From: Subtercola sp.
GTDB lineage: Bacteria > Actinomycetota > Actinomycetes > Actinomycetales > Microbacteriaceae
Direction of reading: 5' to 3'
Length of the DNA: 37,475 nt
NCBI GenBank assembly: GCA_025463765.1
Contig: JAODBC010000042.1
Coordinates: 1 to 37,475, forward strand
The number at the start of each line of letters is the position of its first letter. The first letter of the stretch is position 1. This document shows, piece by piece, positions 1 to 7,153 of the stretch. Position numbers and translations under genes: made by a program. The notes under the pieces are model-generated. The model was not told the DNA's origin and searched no databases. It saw only the letters and a list, made by a program, of their open reading frames with translations.

Positions 1-57
1 ATCACACAGGTTGTCGTGTTCGAGGAAAAAGCCACACCCAAGGGTGCCCGACCATAA
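1..57 (+). CDS. possible 3' end of a gene cut by the window edge
   Basis: The first frame stays open from base 1 to a TAA at 55-57 and would encode the 18-residue tail ITQVVVFEEKATPKGARP. No family can be recognised from so little, and an open run this short is expected by chance. It is listed only because the gene, if real, begins before the window. Bases 58-215 hold no gene; the only structure there is the inverted repeat listed separately. Confidence 0.2.
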   Translation: MTQVVVFEEKATPKGARP

Positions 58-127
58 CAACACCCGTTTCAGCCCGGAACCACGCGGCTAAACACCAATC
101 CCATCCACACGTTTCCGCCTATGACCC

Positions 128-198
128 CGAAAACGTAGGAGACTTCGCACCCGTGAGCCCTAGAGCCCGGGATGAGGGCGAATCCTCCTACGTTTTCG
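128..198. repeat. long-spaced 14-bp inverted repeat downstream of the 216-1547 gene
   Basis: CGAAAACGTAGGAG (128-141) and its exact reverse complement CTCCTACGTTTTCG (185-198) are separated by 43 bases. Inside the arms, TTCGC-A-CCC and GGGCGAA can partly extend the stem, so the whole 71 bases can fold into an imperfect hairpin. It sits directly 3' of the leftward gene ending at 216, so a terminator role is possible, but neither side has a clear T-tract. A second element with the core CTCCTAC-N-TTTT lies at 11451. Confidence 0.55.
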
Positions 199-215
199 CC
201 GCCCGGATGACGCCC

Positions 216-1547
216 TCACCGTCGAGCGAGAGCGTAACGGGCGAGCGCGACACCGATGTCGTTCGCGATGCCCCACGACCGGTACGGCCCGTCGTCATCG
301 AAGCATCCCAGACGCCCCATGAGCCGCCAGGTGTCGGCGTACAGCTCGAAGGCTTCATCCGGTTCTAGCCGGCGCCCGGAGACGTCGGCCCAGCCGAGCG
401 ACGACAGCAACTTTGCGACCGCGGCGGGATATTCGCTGTGCGTGTCGAACGCCCGGCTTGCCACAGCGAGCAGAAAGCACTCGGTCGCCTGCGCTTCGCC
501 CTCGGTGGGACGCGTGAGCATCCAGGTGGCAAGGTGGTTGTACAACCCGGCGGCGTCTCCGCTGAGGCTTCGACCGAGCGGGGTCGGCAGCAGCATCCCC
601 TTGCGGCGATGCAACAATTTCATGGCCATCATGTTCTCGCGCAAATCGAGTACCGGAATGGTGAGGTCTTCACGATTGCCCTTGCCGAACCAGTCTTTGC
701 GCCAACCGAGTTCGGTCATCGCAGCACGCACGATCGCCGGGGGAAGGTAGCCCGCCGCGGTGAGCCGAATGCCGCCGTGCGAGACCTGGTCGAGCATCCA
801 CTGCAAGGGCCGCACGAACGTCGACTTGGCGGTGTCGCTGAGGTCGCGTGCATCGTTGCCGACCGGGCGCGCAAGTTCGGGCTCGGCGCTGTCGGTCAGA
901 GCCGTTCGACCGAGGCTTCGTACGGTCGTGCGGTCGTGCGCCGCCCAGGCCTGGAGGCTGCCGGCGACGGCGAGGATGCCCCCGTGAAGAAGTGCGAGAC
1001 CGCTGTGCCGGCGGTGCAGGCCCCCGATCGAGTCAAAGGCGCGGCCCTTGCTCGCCAGCGCGAGAATGTCGACGGCCGCCGAGCGGAACTGCTTCTCCCA
1101 CGCGGGAACCTGCGTGCGACGCAGTGCTGCCCGGAGGGAGGGATCGGTGTGCCACGTGTCGAGGAGGCCGAGGCTGACCCCGATGACGTGGGCGACGGAG
1201 GGATCGTCGCCTTCGGGTTCGGGTTCGATACCGCCAATGACGAGGCGTGCGAACTCGATGTTTGCTTCGCCGATCGCCTCCGAGGTGAGACGCAGCATGG
1301 CCAGTGCCGCGTGCCGAGCCGAGCCGACCGGCACGAAGCGTTCGAAGTTTCGCCGATCGACCGCGCGGGCAAGTGCTGCGTTCAACGTGTCGAGATCGGC
1401 GGTTTCGAGGTTGTCCATGTCGAAGCCGTCTTCGGCGAGCAGCGGCGCAAGTTCCTGCATCAGTTCGGCCGCCAGCCCGGGACGGTGAACGACGCCGGCG
1501 TCGCTCATCAGCCGTTGCACGTCAGGGTCATCGAACGGGCTCGCCAT
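216..1547 (-). CDS. hypothetical protein, 443 aa, unknown function
   Basis: Complete, soluble-looking protein with no signal peptide or membrane segment. The middle-to-C-terminal part (LTAAGYLPPAIVRAAMTELG, then a stretch where two conserved-looking blocks, REDLTIPVLDLRE and LLHRRKGMLLPTPLGRSL, follow) resembles a winged-helix-like module that I associate with actinobacterial proteins of the plasmid pRiA4b ORF-3 type. The ORF-3 domain itself is not evident, so I assign no function. The start at 1547 is supported by TAGTCT exactly six bases upstream of the ATG and by the absence of a Shine-Dalgarno, suggesting a leaderless message. It is divergent from the gene at 1619 with only 71 bases between them. 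Confidence 0.8.
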   Translation of the reverse strand: MASPFDDPDVQRLMSDAGVVHRPGLAAELMQELAPLLAEDGFDMDNLETADLDTLNAALARAVDRRNFERFVPVGSARHAALAMLRLTSEAIGEANIEFARLVIGGIEPEPEGDDPSVAHVIGVSLGLLDTWHTDPSLRAALRRTQVPAWEKQFRSAAVDILALASKGRAFDSIGGLHRRHSGLALLHGGILAVAGSLQAWAAHDRTTVRSLGRTALTDSAEPELARPVGNDARDLSDTAKSTFVRPLQWMLDQVSHGGIRLTAAGYLPPAIVRAAMTELGWRKDWFGKGNREDLTIPVLDLRENMMAMKLLHRRKGMLLPTPLGRSLSGDAAGLYNHLATWMLTRPTEGEAQATECFLLAVASRAFDTHSEYPAAVAKLLSSLGWADVSGRRLEPDEAFELYADTWRLMGRLGCFDDDGPYRSWGIANDIGVALARYALARR

Positions 1548-1553
1548 AGGTTA

Positions 1554-1612
1554 AGACTATCCAGACCAGCCCGACAGGGCGCCTTGCGATCGCCCGTGAA
1601 GTAGGTGATGAT
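1554..1612. promoter_or_regulatory. divergent promoter region with two -10-like hexamers
   Basis: On the minus strand TAGTCT (1559-1554) ends six bases before the ATG of the 216-1547 gene. On the plus strand GATGAT (1607-1612) ends six bases before the ATG at 1619. Neither start has a Shine-Dalgarno. The spacing fits leaderless transcripts; no convincing -35 elements were identified. Confidence 0.45.
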
Positions 1613-1618
1613 TCCTCA

Positions 1619-3352
1619 ATGACGATCATCACACATTCACTTCGGGCGAGTTCAGGAGCACGCGGCGGCTACCCACCTGAGCAGTGGATGCCCCAGCTGA
1701 AGTTTCTGGTGCAAGGCCCCACGCCTGCGGGGGCGAGCCTGGTCTGGGAGGTGGTACAGCCCAATGGCACGCCTTGGTTCGAGCACTTCGCGGTGGTGCC
1801 TGAACTCAGCTCAGGACACGCCTATCTCGTCGAGCTTGAGCCGTTCGATGTACCCGCTGACATCGTCACCGATGGAGTCGTCTCCTTCACGGTGCGCCTC
1901 GTCTCCGAGCTCGATGGTGTTGATGAATTGCTGCACGATGGATCTCTGGTGGTGCAGGCACTCGATGGTGACAAGTCGTTTGCCGTGGACAACGATTGGC
2001 TGCTGACCATGGCGTTTGTGGCGCTCGACGTGGTCGACGAGTTCGATGCGCCCAAGCTCGCGCTGACGATGTTCCTGAAAGGCGAGGTCGACGACTATCA
2101 ACTCGAAGCCCACTGCTTCTACAACGGCACGCGGTTCGCGAAGGCGTCAGACATCGAGACGCGGTATGCGTTCACCGCGAGCGACGGGTCGGTCGTCGGC
2201 CGTGAGGTCGTGGCCCTGTTCGACGCTGTGCGTGGCTGGAATAACCTCAGCGACTCGGGCTGGGGTGGCGACTGGCACCTGCTCGACTCGCACGACGGTC
2301 AGTACGAGGTGAAGCTGTTGCGCGATTCAAGGGTGGCTCGGGTGGTGGCGTTCACGGTGCAGGGTGGGCGCATCGTGGTGCCTGAAGCGGGCGCGGAGAC
2401 AGAGGGCGGGAGTGACGGCACGTCAGCCGTGCACAGCGTCGAGTTCTCGCCCGAGTTCGGCGCGGTGATTCTGACGGACGCGTCGGTGCATGGCGACCTC
2501 GACGGCGCGTGGAGTTCGAAGGGCGCGTCCGCGTTCTATGGCGCGAGGGCCGGTGCGACAGCGGCACGTCGAGCGAGCATCGACGACGTCTACGCCCAGC
2601 GCGTCGAACGCCCGTCGGAGGTAGCCGAGCCATTCGACAACAAGACCGCGCTGGCACTGCAGGCCTACGTCGACCGGGTCGAGCGACTGCTCGCCACGTG
2701 GGAGTCCGACCTGATCGGCACTCCCGGCCCGTTCGACTACGGGCAGGTGCTGGCTGCCGAAGCTGTGCTGCGCGAGCGGCCCGGCTACGACGAGCTGGCC
2801 ACCGCGATCCACGTGATCGCCGACGCGCACCCGGTCGAGCGCCCTCTCGCGGTGCCCGTCGCCGGGTTTGACGCTGGGTCTGACGCCGCCGCCGGCCGAT
2901 CCGGCACTCTCGGCGACCTTCGAAACCGGATGATCGCCCTCTTCGCCGCCGCCGAAACACGTGTCTCCGCGTCGGCGGGTGGAGAAGACGCCGAACTCGC
3001 GCCGTACCGCGCGCTGCTCTCAGGCGACAAGCTCGCGATCTTCGAAGACCACCCGGCGAGCGGCTTCGTCTACACGACTATCGGGGGCCAGATCATCCGC
3101 ACTCCTGAAGAACTTGCCCAAGCCGAGTACTGGTTCTTCGAGGGCCCGACCGACGTGCCGAGCACTGCAACCGTCGAAGGTGTCGACGTGCCGAGCACTG
3201 CAACCGTCGAAGGTGTCGACGTGCGGGTAACCGTTCGTGGCTGGCGTGTGCGCGGCTGGCGCTTCGACCCGGAGGGCGCCATTGTCGACACCGTCGAATC
3301 GTCAGGCTTCGGCCAAACCGCACCTTCGTCGGCCTTCCGCCCAGGTCGATAG
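1619..3352 (+). CDS. hypothetical protein, 577 aa, with C-terminal tandem repeat
   Basis: Acidic, apparently cytoplasmic protein without signal peptide or hydrophobic segments. I do not recognise a family. Residues about 1-110 look beta-rich, as does a second block around 140-250 (LTMFLKGEVDDYQLEAHCFY and following), so two Ig-like or jelly-roll-like domains are possible but unproven. The region 270-480 is helical and Ala/Asp-rich. Near the C-terminus the 11-residue unit DVPSTATVEGV occurs twice in tandem, followed by a short VRGWR duplication. The ATG at 1619 is preceded by GATGAT with a six-base gap. The gene downstream is the toxin of a TA pair with its own promoter, so this gene appears monocistronic. 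Confidence 0.75.
   Translation: MTIITHSLRASSGARGGYPPEQWMPQLKFLVQGPTPAGASLVWEVVQPNGTPWFEHFAVVPELSSGHAYLVELEPFDVPADIVTDGVVSFTVRLVSELDGVDELLHDGSLVVQALDGDKSFAVDNDWLLTMAFVALDVVDEFDAPKLALTMFLKGEVDDYQLEAHCFYNGTRFAKASDIETRYAFTASDGSVVGREVVALFDAVRGWNNLSDSGWGGDWHLLDSHDGQYEVKLLRDSRVARVVAFTVQGGRIVVPEAGAETEGGSDGTSAVHSVEFSPEFGAVILTDASVHGDLDGAWSSKGASAFYGARAGATAARRASIDDVYAQRVERPSEVAEPFDNKTALALQAYVDRVERLLATWESDLIGTPGPFDYGQVLAAEAVLRERPGYDELATAIHVIADAHPVERPLAVPVAGFDAGSDAAAGRSGTLGDLRNRMIALFAAAETRVSASAGGEDAELAPYRALLSGDKLAIFEDHPASGFVYTTIGGQIIRTPEELAQAEYWFFEGPTDVPSTATVEGVDVPSTATVEGVDVRVTVRGWRVRGWRFDPEGAIVDTVESSGFGQTAPSSAFRPGR
3151..3223 (+). repeat. 33-bp tandem repeat, 2.2 copies, in frame
   Basis: Copies at 3151-3183 and 3184-3216 are identical and are followed by seven bases of a third. 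The period is a multiple of three, so the reading frame is kept and the 577-aa protein gains an extra DVPSTATVEGV. Complete identity suggests a recent slippage or unequal-crossover event. Confidence 0.9.
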
Positions 3353-3366
3353 TCGCTCGACATAAC

Positions 3367-3395
3367 TTGCACTACATATGTATTTGAGGTGATAT
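3367..3395 (+). promoter_or_regulatory. toxin-antitoxin promoter with palindromic operator
   Basis: TTGCAC (3367-3372), a 17-base spacer and TGATAT (3390-3395) form a good sigma-70-type promoter. The ATG at 3404 comes eight bases after the -10, so transcription would start on or next to the start codon. Within the spacer lies the perfect 10-bp palindrome TACATATGTA (3373-3382), well placed for autorepression by the XRE antitoxin. Confidence 0.6.
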
Positions 3396-3403
3396 TCTTT
3401 CTG

Positions 3404-3793
3404 ATGGAAGTGCATTGGTCGAACGATTTCGACCGTCAGCTCACTCGCTTAGAGAAGGAGGCGGAGTGGTCCGATCGTGGGCGACGAGTTCCCGCTCTCT
3501 TAGCCTTCATGCTGCGAGACCTGCAGCGGGTCCCGAGAGAGCCCGACGAAGAATCTGCCATGTTGAAGCGCGTTCGCCAGTCGGGCCGGTACGAGGTATG
3601 GCGGCAATCGCATCCGTTCGAGCCGGGCATTGCGCTGAGACTGATCTGTTGGTTTCCGCCGAGCCCGAATACCGTCGCCGTCGCGCTGTTCACGGGCGAA
3701 AAAGCGTCGATGGGTGACGTTTTCTACGACAGCGTCGGAACCCGCGCCGACAAAATCATCGAGCAATGGATCAGGGAGCATCGAGAACAATGA
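3404..3793 (+). CDS. RelE/HigB-like toxin of a type II TA system
   Basis: A 129-residue basic protein with a RelE/ParE/HigB-like layout: an N-terminal helical pair, a central strand region (MLKRVRQSGRYEVWRQ), then a strand ending in VALFTGEKASMGDVFYDSVG and a C-terminal helix. RelE-superfamily toxins of this kind usually cleave mRNA, often at the ribosome, but the activity here is inferred. The assignment rests on size, toxin-first gene order, and the overlapping downstream XRE gene. The ATG at 3404 is preferred over the in-frame GTG at 3389, because 3389 overlaps the predicted -10 element. Its stop overlaps the antitoxin start (ATGA at 3790-3793), so the two are translationally coupled. Confidence 0.65.
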   Translation: MEVHWSNDFDRQLTRLEKEAEWSDRGRRVPALLAFMLRDLQRVPREPDEESAMLKRVRQSGRYEVWRQSHPFEPGIALRLICWFPPSPNTVAVALFTGEKASMGDVFYDSVGTRADKIIEQWIREHREQ

Positions 3794-4185
3794 CGAAAAC
3801 ATTCCGGCGTGGCGACGAGCGCATCGCTTCCCTGTTAGCAAAGCCCGGAGTGGCTGACAGGGTCGCCGAGATCGAAGCTCGCGCTCGGGCCGAGGATCGA
3901 ATCTACGCTTCAGGGCTGGCGATGATCCGCGAAGCCGGCAAGCTCACGCAGACCGAACTGGCACGGCGCATGGATGTCACGCAGGGTTCCGTGTCGCGGC
4001 TCGAGTCCCGCGGGGATGCACTACTCTCGACCCTCCAGGGCTACCTCGAGGCGGCGGGCGCTAGACATCCACGCCTGCTCGTGACCGTCGACGGCGCGGA
4101 GATCGAGCTCGAATTGGCGGATCTCACCCGCCGCTCCTCGAGTTCAGCGCAGAACTCGCCCGGCGGCCGAATCGATCGGCGCTAG
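3790..4185 (+). CDS. XRE-family antitoxin (HigA-like)
   Basis: A 131-residue protein with a Cro/C1-type helix-turn-helix at about residues 50-85 (REAGKLTQTELARRMDVTQG, then SVSRLESR). The N-terminal 45 residues are helical and probably bind the toxin. Family members neutralise the toxin and repress their own promoter; the TACATATGTA palindrome in the promoter is a candidate site. The ATG at 3790 is chosen because it forms the ATGA overlap with the toxin stop; an upstream in-frame start at 3766 lies inside the toxin gene. Its TAG stop shares CTAG (4182-4185) with the stop of the convergent corA. Confidence 0.75.
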   Translation: MTKTFRRGDERIASLLAKPGVADRVAEIEARARAEDRIYASGLAMIREAGKLTQTELARRMDVTQGSVSRLESRGDALLSTLQGYLEAAGARHPRLLVTVDGAEIELELADLTRRSSSSAQNSPGGRIDRR

Positions 4186-5339
4186 AGCCAGCCGCGGCGC
4201 TTGAAGACGAAGTAGAGGCCGACGCCCGAGGCGAGCATGAGCGCGAGGGCGAAGGGGTAGCCGAGAAACCACTTCAGCTCTGGCATGTTGGTGAAGTTCA
4301 TGCCGTAGATGGCCGCCACCAGGGTGGGCGCGAACAAGACGGCCGCCCAGGAGGAGATCTTCTTGACCTGTTCGCCCTGGGCGAGGCTGGTCTCGGTCAT
4401 GCGGGTCATTTCGTCGTTCTGTTTCTGGGCGATGAGGGTCGAATGCACGGTGAGGGCGTTCTGGAGCAGGGTTCGGAACGACTCCGACCGGTCGATCACG
4501 CGCAACACGTGGTCGAGCACGTCGCGCAGGTGGCGTTTGACCTCGAGAACGTCGAGGTCGTCGTGCGCGTTCTTCGCCTTGTCGAGTACGGCTTCGTCGC
4601 CGGCGGCGCGCGACTGCTCGACCGACCCGGTGTCGCTGACGGCCCCCGGGCCCTCCAGCAGGCGGCGCAGTATCTCTTCGAGCGGATGCGTCGCACGCTG
4701 AAACTCGATGACCTCACGCAACAGGTCGTAGATGCGCCGCGACACTTCGCGGTCTCCGCTGAAGAGTTGGTCTTCGATCTCGTCGATGTCGTTCTCGAGC
4801 CCAGCGATGACGGGCGCGTAGTCGTCCACGATCAGGTCCATGATGCCGTACAGAATCATGCGCGGGCCGCCGGCGAGCAGCTCCGGATGCTCCTCCAGCC
4901 GCTTTCGAACGGCACCGATATCGGGAAAGTCGCCGTGCTTCACCGAGACCACGAAGTCGGGCCCCATGAACACGTGCACCTCGCTGAACTTCACCTTTTC
5001 GACGTCGTCCAGGTATTTCGCGGGTCGCAGCACGACGAACAGCGTCTCGCCGTAGCGCTCGAGCTTGGAACGCTGGTGCCCGGTGAGCGCATCGGTCACG
5101 GCGAGGTGGTGCAGGCTGAGCTCGTCGGCGACGGCCTGCAGCTCGTCTTTGTCGGGGTGCACCATGTCGATCCACGCGACACCGTGGTGCTCGCGCATCA
5201 CCTCGAAGGTGTCGTCGAGAGTGCGCGGCTCGGCGGTGCGCTTTCCGTCGACGTAGACGGCGTTGTCGGTGATGCTCGAGTCGGGTTTCGCGTCGGCCTT
5301 CGCCTCGGCTGCGGGCGCGGCGGGCTTGGTGTCGGTCAT
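4182..5339 (-). CDS. corA: CorA-family magnesium/divalent cation transporter
   Basis: A 385-residue CorA-type channel subunit. It has a large N-terminal cytoplasmic domain with the long coiled stalk helix, then two C-terminal membrane segments (about 325-345 and 355-378) joined by the signature YGMN motif (YGMNFTNMPEL) and ending in a basic tail, KRRGWL. CorA proteins form pentamers that admit Mg2+, and often Co2+ or Ni2+. The start ATG at 5339 overlaps the TGA of the upstream oxidoreductase gene in an ATGA junction, so it is the last gene of the MFS-oxidoreductase-CorA operon. The first 25 residues are an Ala/Lys/Pro-rich extension. It ends convergently on the antitoxin gene with a four-base overlap. 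Confidence 0.92.
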   Translation of the reverse strand: MTDTKPAAPAAEAKADAKPDSSITDNAVYVDGKRTAEPRTLDDTFEVMREHHGVAWIDMVHPDKDELQAVADELSLHHLAVTDALTGHQRSKLERYGETLFVVLRPAKYLDDVEKVKFSEVHVFMGPDFVVSVKHGDFPDIGAVRKRLEEHPELLAGGPRMILYGIMDLIVDDYAPVIAGLENDIDEIEDQLFSGDREVSRRIYDLLREVIEFQRATHPLEEILRRLLEGPGAVSDTGSVEQSRAAGDEAVLDKAKNAHDDLDVLEVKRHLRDVLDHVLRVIDRSESFRTLLQNALTVHSTLIAQKQNDEMTRMTETSLAQGEQVKKISSWAAVLFAPTLVAAIYGMNFTNMPELKWFLGYPFALALMLASGVGLYFVFKRRGWL

Positions 5340-7153
5340 GCGGGATGCTCCTGTTCGGTGTCTCCCCCGGTAGTGGTCGCGGCGAGTGGATGCCCGGCTG
5401 CCCCGGTTCTGTCGAGCGGGCGTTGTTCCGGCCCGAGTTGCTCCAAGACGGCCATCGCGGCGTTGTGTCCGCCGAGGGCGCTGACCGCGCCGCCGCGCCG
5501 AGCGCCCGACCCGCACAACAGCAGCTGCGGGTGCGCGGTGGCCACTCCCCAGCGCTCGGCGGGGGAGTCGAGGGGCTCGTCGTCATCGGCGAAAGGCCAC
5601 GACAGCGGGCCGTGAAAGATGTTGCCGCCGGGCATCCGCAGCGCCTCTTCGATATCGAGGGTGGTCTTGGTCTCTATGCAGGGTTCGCCGTTCGCGTCGA
5701 GCAGCAGGCAATCTTCGATCGGCTCGGCGAGCACACTGTTCAGCGAGGCCAGCACGGCGGCCTGCGCCTCGGCGCGAAAGGCTGCGTGTGCCGCGGCGGC
5801 TGCTGCGGTGGCGCCGGCTTCCGCCGGAGCGTCCCCACCCGCTGGAGCGTGCGCACCAGCCGAAGCCTGCGCCCTGGCCTCGCTCGCGGGCGCGACCGCA
5901 GCGGCCGCCAGCCGGTGCGGCACGTGGAGGGCGAACACCGTGAGAGTCTGGGCTCCGGCGGCCTGCAACTCGGGCGACAGAATGCTCGCATCGGCCAGCG
6001 AGTGCGCGTAGATCTCGCACGGCAGCGGGTTCGGCGCTCGCCCGGCCAAAGCCTGGTCGTACGCGGCGTCGAGCTGGGTGTACGTCTCGTTGATGTGGAA
6101 CGTTCCGCCGAAGGCCTGCTCAGGTGTCACCTTCTCGTCGCGTAACCGGGGGAGCCGCGAGAGCAGCAGGTTCACCTTCACCTGGGCGCCCTCCGGTGCA
6201 GAGAGAACGGGCAGAGTAGCGGATGCTCCGCCAGCGCCAAGCAGCCGGTTCAGTTCGACCGGGGCGACGTTGGCCAGCACCGTGTGTGCGCGAATGGCGT
6301 GCGATGTGTCGTCGAGCTGGAATGACACGGAACAATCAGAGCCGGTGCCGCCGGGCATCCGCACCGCCGTCACCTCGGCGCCGGTCACGATGCTCGCGCC
6401 CGCCTCGAGCGCGACCCGGCGCAGCTCATCGGTGACGGTGCCCATGCCGCCGATGGGGATGTTCCACGAGCCGTCGCCCTGCCCGATGAGGTGGTAGAGA
6501 AAGCAGACGTTCTGCTGTAGGTGGGGGTCGTCGAGGCGGGCGAAGGTTCCGATGAGGGCGTCGGTGGCGATGACCCCGCGCACGACATCGTTCTGCAGGT
6601 GGCGCGTGATGATCTCGCCGATCGGCCGCTCGATCATGGCGTGCCAGGTGTTGTCGGCGCCGACGAGCTCGCGGGCATCCGTTCGCCGCCGCAGCGGCTC
6701 GGTGAGGGTCGGCCAGAGCTTCTCGGTGAGGTCGCGGCAGTGCCGGTAGAACTCGTGAAAGAGGTCGGCGTCGTCGCCGGCCCCGATGCCGGCAAATGAC
6801 TCGCGGGTCGCCTCGAGGTCGGCCGTGTCGATCAACAGTGCGTGAGCGGGGTCGCCGGGCACCGGTGTGTACGAGGAGTAACGGCGTTCGGCGAACGTCA
6901 GGTCGAGCCCGAGATCGTCGACGATCTGCGGCGGTAACAGGCTCACCAGATAGGAGTAGCGAGAGAGGCGGGCATCCACTCCGGCGAACGGAGCAGTCGA
7001 GACCGCGGCGCCACCGGTGCTGGGCAGGCGCTCGATCACGGTGACGGCGAGGCCGGCCCGGGCGAGGTATGCAGCCGCAGCGAGGCCGTTGTGGCCGCCG
7101 CCGACAATGACGATGTCGGTCGCGGCGCTCTCGGGCGGCTGCTCTGCGTTCAC
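5336..7153 (-). CDS. FAD-dependent oxidoreductase, phytoene desaturase (CrtI)-like
   Basis: A 605-residue flavoprotein. The N-terminal dinucleotide-binding fold is clear (DIVIVGGGHNGLAAAAYLAR, followed by an acidic strand end at VIE). The C-terminus carries the second FAD contact region (CGSGARRGGAVSALGGHNAA), as in CrtI-like NAD(P)/FAD amine-oxidase-type enzymes. The substrate is unknown: no carotenoid genes lie nearby, so a role in carotenoid synthesis should not be assumed. A run of about 40 Ala/Pro/Gly-rich residues near 440-480 interrupts the fold and looks like an expansion. The start is GTG at 7153, which overlaps the TGA of the upstream MFS gene (GTGA); a further in-frame ATG at 7261 lies well inside that gene. 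Its stop overlaps the corA start. Confidence 0.8.
   Translation of the reverse strand: MNAEQPPESAATDIVIVGGGHNGLAAAAYLARAGLAVTVIERLPSTGGAAVSTAPFAGVDARLSRYSYLVSLLPPQIVDDLGLDLTFAERRYSSYTPVPGDPAHALLIDTADLEATRESFAGIGAGDDADLFHEFYRHCRDLTEKLWPTLTEPLRRRTDARELVGADNTWHAMIERPIGEIITRHLQNDVVRGVIATDALIGTFARLDDPHLQQNVCFLYHLIGQGDGSWNIPIGGMGTVTDELRRVALEAGASIVTGAEVTAVRMPGGTGSDCSVSFQLDDTSHAIRAHTVLANVAPVELNRLLGAGGASATLPVLSAPEGAQVKVNLLLSRLPRLRDEKVTPEQAFGGTFHINETYTQLDAAYDQALAGRAPNPLPCEIYAHSLADASILSPELQAAGAQTLTVFALHVPHRLAAAAVAPASEARAQASAGAHAPAGGDAPAEAGATAAAAAAHAAFRAEAQAAVLASLNSVLAEPIEDCLLLDANGEPCIETKTTLDIEEALRMPGGNIFHGPLSWPFADDDEPLDSPAERWGVATAHPQLLLCGSGARRGGAVSALGGHNAAMAVLEQLGPEQRPLDRTGAAGHPLAATTTGGDTEQEHPA

Noticed and set aside
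5336..7153. Carotenoid biosynthesis role for the CrtI-like flavoprotein
   Set aside because: No other carotenoid genes are nearby and the family contains many enzymes with unrelated or unknown substrates.
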